35,357 nucleotides of DNA from CAYJEQ01 sp964371155. Lineage in GTDB: Bacteria > Bacillota > Clostridia > Oscillospirales > Ruminococcaceae. The translations under genes and the position numbers were made by a program. This document shows positions 1 to 7,722 of the stretch, one piece after another. The notes beneath the pieces are model-generated. The model was not told the origin of the DNA, made no database searches, and was given only the letters and a program-made list of their open reading frames with translations. The stretch spans positions 1-35,357 of the forward strand of contig CAYJLI010000024.1 in NCBI GenBank assembly GCA_964371155.1, written 5' to 3'. Each line of letters opens with the position of its first letter. Position 1 is the stretch's first letter.

Positions 1-323
1 CATTATATCTGCTAATTCATAAGTTTTAGGCGTGTGCGGATTATAGGGGTTACCCAAAGCACATTCGGATTATAGGTATAAGGCTTAGCTGGCAATACTC
101 GAGCACACACAGCCGAGAAATGCATCTTTTCCTATTGAAAAAGGCAGAGCTTAAATCTTATTTCTTTAATTCATGTAAATGTTTTCCAGTTTGCTGATGT
201 TTTTTGTAATTTTAAACAAAAAAATGATAATTTGTAAATATTGCTTGCATTTTTTATGAATAGAACTTATACTAATAATAAATCATCATTGATGATTGAT
301 TAAAAACAGAAGGAGATAGAACT
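1..323. other. Intergenic region upstream of the first operon
   Basis: No coding region is convincing here. The only repeated motif is CGGATTATAGG, seen twice near positions 38 and 67, too short to interpret. The right half is very AT-rich and carries the promoter of the first operon. Anything upstream of base 1 is unknown. Confidence 0.6.
245..273 (+). promoter_or_regulatory. Sigma-A promoter of the first operon
   Basis: TTGCAT (245-250) and TATACT (268-273) are separated by 17 bases. The -10 lies about 50 bases before the first start codon, which has an AAGGAG ribosome site at 310-315. Confidence 0.65.
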
Positions 324-1031
324 ATGGAAAACTATTTAGACATTGCAAACAGCGGATGGATGTGGTTCGCAGCACTTGTCCCTATGGGAATTTTAGCATG
401 GCAAACAATTATCATTTTAAGAAAATCGTTAAAAGACGGCAAAAGAATGGGTATTAAAAATGAACAAATCAAACGTGCCGTAATTGGTAGTGCCAGTGCC
501 TCTATCGGGCCTTCGTTTGCTATTTTGGCCGGACTTATTTCTCTAATGGTAATGATGGGTGCCCCTATTGCTTGGCTGCGCCTATCCTATATTGGAGCTG
601 TTATGTTTGAGCTTACCTCCGCCGATGTTGGTGCTCAGGCTGTGGGAGTTGCTTTTGAGCAATCCTCAATGACTGCCGAAGCATTTGCTAACGGTGTTTG
701 GGCTATGATACTTGGAAGTGTGGGTTGGATAATCGTTTCAGGGTTATTTACACATAAAATTGATAACCTTCGCACAAAAATCTCCGGAGGCAAAAAATCT
801 ATGTTGCCTGTAATTACAGCAGGTGCTACTTTAGGTTGTTATTGCTATTTAACTTTTTCAAGAATGTATCCCGTTGCTATCTCCAACAAGCAATTATTTG
901 CTGTTATTGGTGGTGCGGCTACCATATTTATACTTGGACAAATCAACAAAAAGCGTAAAGCTAAATGGGTTTCCACATGGGGAGCTACTATTGCAATGAT
1001 AGTAGGTATGACTTGTGCAAGCGTATTGTAA
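324..1031 (+). CDS. DUF5058-like polytopic membrane protein
   Basis: A 235-residue, very hydrophobic protein with about six membrane helices: near 11-33, 57-92, 122-142, 157-176, 190-205 and 215-235. A basic loop after helix 1 (KSLKDGKRMG) suggests a cytoplasmic face. Length and layout match, from memory, the uncharacterised DUF5058 family, which tends to lie beside M20 peptidases in Firmicutes; this was not searched. Start is ATG 324, with AAGGAG eight bases upstream. It is the first gene of a five-gene run and precedes a second membrane protein by 34 bases. I infer that the two form a transporter supplying the amidohydrolase encoded next. No catalytic motif is visible, so the transport role rests on context only. 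Confidence 0.7.
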   Translation: MENYLDIANSGWMWFAALVPMGILAWQTIIILRKSLKDGKRMGIKNEQIKRAVIGSASASIGPSFAILAGLISLMVMMGAPIAWLRLSYIGAVMFELTSADVGAQAVGVAFEQSSMTAEAFANGVWAMILGSVGWIIVSGLFTHKIDNLRTKISGGKKSMLPVITAGATLGCYCYLTFSRMYPVAISNKQLFAVIGGAATIFILGQINKKRKAKWVSTWGATIAMIVGMTCASVL

Positions 1032-1065
1032 GGTATAATAATAATTTATAGAATGGAGTATAACA

Positions 1066-1758
1066 ATGAACGAACAATTATCCAGTCAAGAAATTTATAA
1101 TAACGACTATATCCCTTATTGTATAAAATGGGGGCGCTTGACCAGTTTAATCGGTGCAGCTGCAAGCTTTCTACCCGTACTAATCCTATCCTTTGTTTTC
1201 GATATAATTCCTGCTTTTGATGCAATTGTTGCTGCGGCTACAATACGTATCAGCGCATGCTTGGTTTATTATTTTATAGAGCCTATCTCCTTCCAACCAG
1301 TATTAGGTATTCCCGGTACATACATGGCGTTTCTCTCGGGTAATATTTCTAATTTACGTGTACCTTGTTCTTCCGTTGCTCAAAAAGCAGCTGAAGTTGA
1401 AGAGGGTACCCCTGAGGGAAGTATCTTCTCCACAATAGGCGTTGCGGTATCCATTGTTGTAAACCTTGTAATTCTTACAATCGGAGTACTTTTAGGCTCT
1501 CAAGTATTACAGCTTATTCCTGCAGAATTTTTATCTGCACTAAATTATCTTGTTCCTGCACTCTACGGTGCAATGCTAATGCAGATGATTTTATATGCAC
1601 CACGCATGGCAGCTATTTCCATACCACTTGCAATAGTTACAATGATTTTAAGTAATGCTGGTATAGTTCCTGCTTCTATCGCTATTTTGATTAATGTTTT
1701 TGGTTCAGTATTAATCGGTAGACTTTTAATGAATACGGGGTGGATTAAGAGTGAATGA
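1066..1758 (+). CDS. Uncharacterised polytopic membrane protein, partner of the preceding gene
   Basis: A 230-residue integral membrane protein with six or seven predicted helices. The N-terminal 20 residues and a loop near 110-125 (QKAAEVEEGTPEGS) are soluble. A conserved-looking GIPGTYMAFLSGN stretch lies between helices 2 and 4. I do not recognise the family with confidence. GGAG at 1055-1058 serves ATG 1066. Its last eight bases overlap the start of the amidohydrolase gene, implying translational coupling. The pairing with a DUF5058-like protein and the downstream catabolic enzymes suggests the second subunit of a substrate carrier, but a channel or a non-transport role cannot be excluded. 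Confidence 0.65.
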   Translation: MNEQLSSQEIYNNDYIPYCIKWGRLTSLIGAAASFLPVLILSFVFDIIPAFDAIVAAATIRISACLVYYFIEPISFQPVLGIPGTYMAFLSGNISNLRVPCSSVAQKAAEVEEGTPEGSIFSTIGVAVSIVVNLVILTIGVLLGSQVLQLIPAEFLSALNYLVPALYGAMLMQMILYAPRMAAISIPLAIVTMILSNAGIVPASIAILINVFGSVLIGRLLMNTGWIKSE

Positions 1759-3178
1759 GTTTGATTTTTTATCAGAAGTAGATAAACACGAGGAGTCTCT
1801 AACAGCTCTTGCAAAGCGAATTTGGGAATATGCAGAGCCAGGGTTTAAAGAAGTGCGTTCTTCAAAAGATATTGCTGAGTACCTTGAAAATGAAGGCTTT
1901 AAGGTTACTTTAGGTGTGGGGACCGTCCCTACTGCCATCATGGCAGAATACGGTTCTGGGCATCCCGTTATTGCTTATTTAGGTGAATACGATGCTATGC
2001 TTCGCTTAAACCAAGAGGTTTGTGATTATAAATCCCCTCTCTACCCCGATGATCCCGACCGTGCCGGTCATGGTTGCGGACACAACAACTTAGGTGTTGG
2101 GGCAGTGGGAGGCGCTCTTGTTTTAAAAAAGGCGATCGAATCGGGCGCTGTTAAAGGAACTGTGCGCTTTTATGGTTGCCCTGCGGAAGAGCTCTTAGCA
2201 GGTAAAGTATTTATGGTGCGTGACGGTGCTTTCGAGGGTGTGGACTGTGCTTTAACATGGCATTCAGGAAGTTTTAACGGAGCTTGGGGTGCTTGCTACA
2301 CTTGCATGAATTCGGTAAAATTCCACTTCCATGGCAAGGCTGCACATGCAGCTGGTCATCCTTTTGACGGCCGAAGTGCCTTAGATGCTGTTGAACTTAT
2401 GAATATGTCCGCTAACTATATGCGTGAACATGTTATTCCAGATGTGCGTATACACTACTCCACCATAAGCTCGGGAGAGCCTAATGTTGTACCACCGGAG
2501 TGCACTGTATGGTACTATATTCGTGCACCTAAGCGCAGTACAGTAGAAGAAGTGTATGCATGGCTTAAAGATTGTGCAAAAGGTGCCGCACTGATGACTC
2601 AAACTACTTTTGATATTGAATTTTTAACAGGTTGTAGCAGTGTATATCCTAATAATGTTCTTGAAAAAGTGATGCATCAGGCTTGCAAGGATGTAGGCGC
2701 ACCAAAATTCACTCCAGAAGATCATGCTTTTGCCGAAAGAATGGCTAAAACATATCCCGATATTTTAGCTCGCACCAGAGCAAATATGAAGAGCGAGTAT
2801 GGTGAAAATGGTGATGACAAATTCCTCTGCGATTTTGTTTTCGACAAGGTAATTGAAAACCGCTCATATGCCCCCGGCTCCACCGATGTTGGAGATGTTA
2901 GCCGAGTAGTGCCTACATATCAAGTTTATGTAGCAGGGCAAGGTTTAGGCTCACCAGGACATTCTTGGCAGATGACGGCTTTCAGCGGAAGTCATATCGG
3001 CTTTGCGAGTATGCTTTGTGCAGGGAAAATCTTAGGCCTCTCAGGCTTGAGACTACTGCAAAATCCAGAATTGGTTAAAGAGGCTTGGGAAGACTTCCAC
3101 GCCAACTGCCCAGAACCATATATAAATGCACTTCCCGCTGATCTAAAACCTGATTGTGAAACAGTTAAAGGAAATTAG
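1751..3178 (+). CDS. M20-family amidohydrolase, AbgB-like
   Basis: A 475-residue cytoplasmic metallo-amidohydrolase that would cleave an N-acyl or aminobenzoyl-type amide from an amino acid. Visible metal and catalytic features: HGCGHNN at 107-113, PAEE at 144-147, H171, and the late GSPGHSW motif with H404. The dimerisation/lid domain lies near 185-290, with GKAAHAAGHPFDGRSALDA-type sequence around 195-213. Length and the STDVGDVS motif (377-384) resemble AbgB, the p-aminobenzoyl-glutamate hydrolase B subunit; no AbgA-like partner is present. The start is GTG 1751, inside the end of the preceding gene. The true substrate is not readable from sequence; neighbours point to an N-acylated amino acid, possibly a sulfur-containing one. 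Confidence 0.88.
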   Translation: MNEFDFLSEVDKHEESLTALAKRIWEYAEPGFKEVRSSKDIAEYLENEGFKVTLGVGTVPTAIMAEYGSGHPVIAYLGEYDAMLRLNQEVCDYKSPLYPDDPDRAGHGCGHNNLGVGAVGGALVLKKAIESGAVKGTVRFYGCPAEELLAGKVFMVRDGAFEGVDCALTWHSGSFNGAWGACYTCMNSVKFHFHGKAAHAAGHPFDGRSALDAVELMNMSANYMREHVIPDVRIHYSTISSGEPNVVPPECTVWYYIRAPKRSTVEEVYAWLKDCAKGAALMTQTTFDIEFLTGCSSVYPNNVLEKVMHQACKDVGAPKFTPEDHAFAERMAKTYPDILARTRANMKSEYGENGDDKFLCDFVFDKVIENRSYAPGSTDVGDVSRVVPTYQVYVAGQGLGSPGHSWQMTAFSGSHIGFASMLCAGKILGLSGLRLLQNPELVKEAWEDFHANCPEPYINALPADLKPDCETVKGN

Positions 3179-3180
3179 AT

Positions 3181-4185
3181 ATGAATACAATAAGATGGCT
3201 TTCCCAGAGCGACATGGAAAAAACAGGAATTTGCCAGATGGAGCAAGCGATTAAAACAGTTAAATCGGCACTTTTACTCTACCATGAGGGTTGTGCCAAA
3301 ATTGCAAAAGAATCTGCTTTGTATTTGGACTGCTCTAAAGCTGATCACGCTTGTTATGCTTTACCAGCATACCTTGGAGCCCCATTTGACATATGCGGTG
3401 TGAAGTGGACTTCCCACGGTGCTGGAGAGGCTGCCTGCAATCTTGCTTCAAGGATACAGGCGGCGGTTATTCTAAACGATCCTAAAACTGGGATACCTAT
3501 TGCTATGATGAATAGCACTACTCTCGGTGCTCTGCGCACAGGCGCAGTTACTGCAATAGCACTTGAAAAGTTTGCGCCTAAAAATGCCAAAAAAGCAGCC
3601 TTATGCGGACTGGGCGGTCAGGGAGAATATCAGTTGCGTGCCCTCGCACACTCCCTGCCTCAACTTGAGGAAATTGCTTTATGGAGCCCCTCGGGTAAGC
3701 GAGGAGAAAAACTTAAAGCGTGCTATGAAAACACATTACCTATAAAATTAACAGTAGCAAAAAGCCTTGAGGAAGCAGTGGATTCTGCCGATGTATTGGT
3801 AGGTGCTACCTCTGCGCCCGAGCCCTATTTGAAAAAACATCATTTAAGCGATATCTCTTTATATTGCCATATTGGATTTCACGAAATAGATTATGCTGCT
3901 ATAAAATCCTTTTCCCATATTGTAGTGGATACATGGGAAGATTCAAAAACAGTTAGTGGACAATCACTTTTCCGTGCCTTTCGAGATGGTGTGATAAGTG
4001 ATTTTGATATTTCAGCCACTTTAGGCGAGATTTTGAGTAGTGAAGTGGCTTTGCCAGAAGCAAGCAGAGATAATAAAGTGATGTTTGATGCCTTTGGTTT
4101 ACCTATATTTGATATTAGTTTAGCATATGAAACCTATATGATAGCAAAACAATTAAATCTTGGAACAAATATTGACTGGTTTTAA
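3181..4185 (+). CDS. Ornithine cyclodeaminase / mu-crystallin family protein
   Basis: A 334-residue NAD(P)-dependent enzyme of the OCD/mu-crystallin fold. Residues include the substrate-site K75 in VKWTSH, LRTGA around R119, the Rossmann glycine motif GLGGQG at 143-148, and D250 in VVDTWED. Family members act as ornithine cyclodeaminase, alanine dehydrogenase, ketimine reductase or related imine/amino-acid reductases. It starts two bases after the stop of the amidohydrolase gene, with AAAGGAAAT as ribosome site, so it is certainly cotranscribed. In this operon I infer that it handles an amino or imino acid released by the hydrolase or the C-S lyase; true ornithine cyclodeaminase activity is not implied. 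A second, divergent paralogue lies at 18672-19667. Confidence 0.85.
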   Translation: MNTIRWLSQSDMEKTGICQMEQAIKTVKSALLLYHEGCAKIAKESALYLDCSKADHACYALPAYLGAPFDICGVKWTSHGAGEAACNLASRIQAAVILNDPKTGIPIAMMNSTTLGALRTGAVTAIALEKFAPKNAKKAALCGLGGQGEYQLRALAHSLPQLEEIALWSPSGKRGEKLKACYENTLPIKLTVAKSLEEAVDSADVLVGATSAPEPYLKKHHLSDISLYCHIGFHEIDYAAIKSFSHIVVDTWEDSKTVSGQSLFRAFRDGVISDFDISATLGEILSSEVALPEASRDNKVMFDAFGLPIFDISLAYETYMIAKQLNLGTNIDWF

Positions 4186-4213
4186 AATTTATATGAAATA
4201 GTAGAGGCAAAAA

Positions 4214-5392
4214 ATGAAAATTGATTTTGATAATTATATTGAGAGATTTGGCAGTGATTGTGTAAAATATGATGGGCTTCCTGTGTATTATGGAAAAAAC
4301 AATCTACTCCCCTTGTGGATTGCAGATATGGATTTCCCTGTTCCCGAGGAGGTAACCGAAGCATTAGCTAAGAGGGCAAAACATCCTATATATGGCTATA
4401 ATCATATGCCGGAGTCATATTTCACACCGTTTATTCGGTGGGAGAAAAAGCGCAATGACTGGGATGTTGAAGAGGAGTGGCTTTGCCATACTCCCGGTGT
4501 ACTTTCCGCTTTATCCACTGCAATTTTAACATTCACCAAGGAGGGTGATGAAATTTTAATTCAGCCACCTGTTTACTTCCCTTTTAGGAGTACTATTGAA
4601 GCTCTTGGGAGAAAAGTGGTAAACAATCAGCTGATTTATGAAAATCACCATTTCACCATTGATTTTAACGACATGGAAGAGAAGGCAAAGACTGCAAAAA
4701 TGTTTATTTTTTGTAGTCCTCATAACCCCTCAGGGCGTGTTTTCCATAAAGATGAGCTCATGAAAGTGGAAGATATTTGCCGCAGAAACAATTTATTAGT
4801 ATTTTCCGATGAAATCCACAGTGATATTATTTTTAGTAAGCATAAGCATTGTGTTTTTTCCACGCTATCACCATGGGCAAAGGAAAACAGCATTGTAGCA
4901 ATGTCTCCAAGTAAAACCTTTAATATTGCTGGGCTTGAAATGTCGGTAATATCCATAGCAAATGAAGAAAAACGCAAGGCATATCAGTACTACTTAAGAT
5001 TTGGACTACATATAGCAAATCCTAACAGCTATGGTTTAGTAGCCTCTCAAACAGCTTATGAATACGGTGAATTATGGTATGAGGAGCTAATTAAATATCT
5101 AAAGAAAAATATTGACTATCTCCATGAAGCCCTGCAAAGAGATGTTCCCAATGTGCATTTAGTCTACCCCGAGTCCACCTATATACCGATTTTGGATATG
5201 AGCGAGCTTGGCATGACTCAAGCAGAGCTGAAAGCTTTTATGGCAGAGGAAGTAGGCGCTGCGCTTAATTCAGGGGATACTTTTGGTCCCGGTGGCGAAG
5301 GATTCATGCGTATCAATGTTGCTACACAGAGAAAGAACATCGTGCAGTTTGTTGAAAATTTAAAAAACGCAATTGAAAAACGCTGCGAATAA
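4214..5392 (+). CDS. MalY/PatB-type PLP-dependent C-S lyase / aminotransferase
   Basis: A 392-residue fold-type I PLP enzyme. The signature MalY/PatB motif WIADMDFP is at 35-42, followed by NPSGR at 171-175, SDEIHSD from 198 and the Schiff-base lysine K234 in SPSKTFNIAG. The family carries out beta-elimination on cystathionine, cysteine or cysteine S-conjugates, giving a thiol, pyruvate and ammonia; some members also transaminate. It lies 28 bases after the cyclodeaminase-like gene and has an AGAGG ribosome site. Its position after an N-deacylase suggests that the operon frees an amino acid from an N-acyl form and then cleaves its C-S bond. Family assignment is secure; the exact substrate is inference. 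Confidence 0.88.
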   Translation: MKIDFDNYIERFGSDCVKYDGLPVYYGKNNLLPLWIADMDFPVPEEVTEALAKRAKHPIYGYNHMPESYFTPFIRWEKKRNDWDVEEEWLCHTPGVLSALSTAILTFTKEGDEILIQPPVYFPFRSTIEALGRKVVNNQLIYENHHFTIDFNDMEEKAKTAKMFIFCSPHNPSGRVFHKDELMKVEDICRRNNLLVFSDEIHSDIIFSKHKHCVFSTLSPWAKENSIVAMSPSKTFNIAGLEMSVISIANEEKRKAYQYYLRFGLHIANPNSYGLVASQTAYEYGELWYEELIKYLKKNIDYLHEALQRDVPNVHLVYPESTYIPILDMSELGMTQAELKAFMAEEVGAALNSGDTFGPGGEGFMRINVATQRKNIVQFVENLKNAIEKRCE

Positions 5393-5394
5393 TG

Positions 5395-5454
5395 CAGAGC
5401 TTTTTATAAATGATTATGTCACCATTCTAATGCTAAAGCTTATTCGGGGCTCTG
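5395..5454 (+). terminator. Weak hairpin after the first operon
   Basis: CAGAGC (5395-5400) can pair with GCTCTG (5449-5454), with shorter complementary AGCTTT/AAAGCT sequences inside. The loop is long and there is no T-run directly after, so it is at best a weak terminator. No better signal lies between the operon and the regulator promoter. Confidence 0.25.
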
Positions 5455-5521
5455 TATGAATTTATTTTAACACTAAAAATATGGATTTTTCTGAGTTTTG
5501 TAGGCCTAATACATAAAAATG

Positions 5522-5530
5522 TGATATAAT
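5522..5530 (+). promoter_or_regulatory. Extended -10 promoter of the FCD regulator
   Basis: TGATATAAT is an extended -10 (TGn plus TATAAT at 5525-5530). There is no good -35 at the normal distance, as is usual for extended -10 promoters. It gives the regulator its own transcript. Confidence 0.55.
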
Positions 5531-5628
5531 GGTTAATACACCTCGGAAAATTCATTTGCACCGCATCTAAAAAACAGGTGATAAATAATAACCCGATATG
5601 CATACTTTAAAACATTATGGAGACTCAT

Positions 5629-6378
5629 ATGAATGATCAACACTTAAAACATATTGAATATGAATTGTTATGCTGTATTAACACTTATGATAAGCCAATA
5701 GGGGCGGGGGCACTTTTCAGCATGTTGTGCGATGGCCAAGCTAATGAGCTTAGTGAAGCAACTATTGGTCGCTATTTGCGACGAATGGAACAACAGGGAC
5801 TTTTAGAGAGCAAAGCTTATGATGGGCGCTCTCGTGGCAGGGTGATTACCGAAAAAGGGAAGGCGAGAATCAGAGATTTATCCCTTGAAAAAAAGCAATT
5901 GCAATCTATTGAAGATGCTATGCGCCTATTTAATAATGGTGTCGACAAACAGCTTAAATACATTTTAGCTGTGCGTGAAATTATTGAGCCTAAGATTGCG
6001 GCTTTTGCGGCACAAAATGCTACTGCCGAGAATCTTGATGCAATGCGTCGCATTTTAGAGGATATGGATAAGTTAACTGCTGAAAAGAAAAGCATGGCGA
6101 CAACCGATGCACCCTTTCATATTGAAATAGCCAAAGCTTCGGGCAATCCCATCTTAGAGACTATAATCCAAATACTCCGCACTGATCAAGACTATTCTCC
6201 GGAAATCGAATACATCATTCGCCCAACGCTCAGAAAAACTTATAGTGACCACTGGGAAATTTTTAAGGCGATAGAAAGCAGGGACACTGCAAAAGCACAA
6301 AGAATAATGCAGCGGCACATTCATAAATTGCGTGCTAAAGTAGAATCTTATGAAAAAAACATTTCCAATTCGCTGTGA
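5629..6378 (+). CDS. GntR-family regulator, FCD (FadR C-terminal) type
   Basis: A 249-residue transcription factor. The N-terminal 75 residues form a winged helix, with ATIGRYLRRMEQQGLLE as the recognition region and a GRSRGRVIT wing. The C-terminal helical FCD ligand domain shows the expected acidic/histidine metal site: FHIEIAKASGNP in the middle and RHIHKL near the end. I chose ATG 5629 because GGAG (5619-5622) sits six bases before it; the in-frame ATG 5617 overlaps that site and has none. FCD proteins usually bind a carboxylate or amino-acid ligand and repress adjacent catabolic genes. It follows the hydrolase/lyase operon on the same strand and is its likely regulator, though no operator was identified. 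Confidence 0.85.
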   Translation: MNDQHLKHIEYELLCCINTYDKPIGAGALFSMLCDGQANELSEATIGRYLRRMEQQGLLESKAYDGRSRGRVITEKGKARIRDLSLEKKQLQSIEDAMRLFNNGVDKQLKYILAVREIIEPKIAAFAAQNATAENLDAMRRILEDMDKLTAEKKSMATTDAPFHIEIAKASGNPILETIIQILRTDQDYSPEIEYIIRPTLRKTYSDHWEIFKAIESRDTAKAQRIMQRHIHKLRAKVESYEKNISNSL

Positions 6379-6448
6379 GTTAATGTATTTTCTAAGTTAT
6401 GCTTTAGAGGCATTTGCCTAATTGCTTGTAATATCTTTTTTAGACAAG

Positions 6449-6523
6449 CCTTCCATCTTTTCTTTCTACCAATAGATAGGTATAATCCATCTTGGTAGAG
6501 GGCTCTTGATGGAAGGTTTTTTT
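6449..6523 (+). terminator. Nested hairpin terminator after the FCD regulator
   Basis: CCTTCCATC (6449-6457) pairs perfectly with GATGGAAGG (6508-6516), followed by seven T. Inside, CTACCAA (6466-6472) pairs with TTGGTAG (6492-6498). This two-tier structure is larger than a minimal terminator. Confidence 0.75.
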
Positions 6524-6557
6524 AGTACCGAAAAGCTTCGCTTTACCTCTACAAATA

Positions 6558-6595
6558 AATCCAACCAAAGTGCATTTTTGCACCTTGGTTGGATT
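6558..6595 (-). terminator. Terminator of the dpp operon
   Basis: AATCCAACCAA (6558-6568) pairs with TTGGTTGGATT (6585-6595), and GTGCA/TGCAC extends the stem inside. It lies about 20 bases beyond the dppF stop. On the minus strand it runs into a T-rich stretch; on the plus strand TTTT also follows, so it may work both ways. Confidence 0.7.
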
Positions 6596-6616
6596 TTAAA
6601 AGTGTATGGAAAGATT

Positions 6617-7719
6617 TTATCTAAGATGACATGCCACAAATCTTGTGGAGGATATTTCCCGAAGCTCTGGGGTCTTATTTCTACATACTTCCTCGGCTAT
6701 GGGACATCTGCCTGCAAATCTACATCCTTCGGGTGGATTTATAGGACTTGGTACATCTCCCTCTAATATAATTCTATTTATATCCACATCAATTGAGGGA
6801 ATTGGCACAGCACTTAGAAGTGCCTGTGTGTATGGATGTATTGGATTTTCAAAAAGCGATTTAAAATCTGCCTTTTCAACAATCCTGCCCAAATACATAA
6901 CAATGATGTGATCACTTATATGCTTTACAACCGATAAATCGTGCGAGATAAACAAATATGTGAGTCCGAAATCTCTTTGTAGCTCCTGCATTAGATTTAA
7001 CACCTGCGCTTGAATGGATACATCAAGTGCCGATACAGGCTCATCTAAAACGATGAATGAAGGATTAAGTGCCAATGCTCTGGCAATCCCCACACGCTGT
7101 CTTCTTCCGCCGTCAAGCTCATGGGGATATGAGTTTGCAAGCCTTTTAGCAAGNNNNNNNNNNNNNNNNNNNNNNNNNNNNNNNNNNNNNNNNNNNNNNN
7201 NNNNNNNNNNNNNNNNNNNNNNNNNNNNNNNNNNNNNNNNNNNNNNNNNNNNNGTCTTCTTCCGCCGTCAAGCTCATGGGGATATGAGTTTGCAAGCCTT
7301 TTAGCAAGCCCTGCTATTTCCATTAGCTCGTATACACGCTTTTCGTACTCTGCTTTGTCCGCATAAATTTTTTGCACTCTAAGTGGCTCTCCGATGCTTT
7401 CGAATATGCTCATTCTTCCGTCAAGGGATGCATATGGGTCTTGGAATACTATCTGCATCTTCTTTCTTTTTTCACGCATCTGTGCCTTATTTAGCTTGAC
7501 TATATCATCACCCTCAAAGAGCACTTCACCAGCAGTTGGCTCAATTAGGCGCAGAACAAGTCTTCCGATAGTGGATTTACCGCATCCCGATTCACCCACA
7601 AGTCCAAGTGTTTCCTTAGCATTTATATGGAAGTCCACGCCATCCACGGCATGGAGTAATCCTTTTTTAGTCTGAAAGTGCTTTTTTAACCCTTTTACTT
7701 CCAATATTTTATCACTCAA
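6617..7719 (-). CDS. dppF: Peptide ABC transporter ATP-binding protein, DppF-type (split by an assembly gap)
   Basis: ATPase subunit of a dipeptide/oligopeptide importer. The N-terminal part (7254-7719) holds Walker A GESGCGKST at residues 42-50 and Q-loop QDPYASL at 93-99. The C-terminal part (6617-7153) holds Walker B VLDEPVSALD, the H-loop FISHDLSVV, and the oligopeptide-transporter tail with GCRFAGRCP. Between them are 100 N with the same 55 bases on both sides. Removing 155 bases (one duplicate plus the N run) restores one frame across the signature PHELDGGRRQRVGIARAL and gives 315 residues, normal for the family. The gene is therefore intact in the organism. Start is TTG 7719, with AGGAGG eight bases before it inside the end of dppD. 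Confidence 0.88.
7099..7153. repeat. 55-bp duplication, left side of gap 1
   Basis: Identical to 7254-7308 on the other side of the N run. It codes for the conserved ABC signature region. It is best read as contig-end overlap left unmerged in scaffolding, not as a biological repeat. Confidence 0.9.
7154..7253. other. Assembly gap of exactly 100 N
   Basis: A run of exactly 100 N, the conventional filler for a gap of unknown size. The flanking 55-bp identity and the restored dppF frame argue that no real sequence is missing. Confidence 0.97.
7254..7308. repeat. 55-bp duplication, right side of gap 1
   Basis: Exact copy of 7099-7153; see that entry. The copy length equals that flanking gap 2, which points to one assembler k-mer size. 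Confidence 0.9.
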
Positions 7720-7722
7720 TGC

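Noticed and set aside
1563..1941. Minus-strand frames opposite the second membrane protein and the start of the M20 gene
   Set aside because: Antisense shadows of genes with strong family evidence.
6506..6766. Plus-strand open frame starting after the FCD terminator
   Set aside because: It begins within the terminator and then runs antisense to dppF; no ribosome site and no family resemblance.
7045..7093. dppF as a frameshifted pseudogene or two genes
   Set aside because: The frame change is fully explained by the 155 bases added by the gap filler and the duplicated 55-mer.
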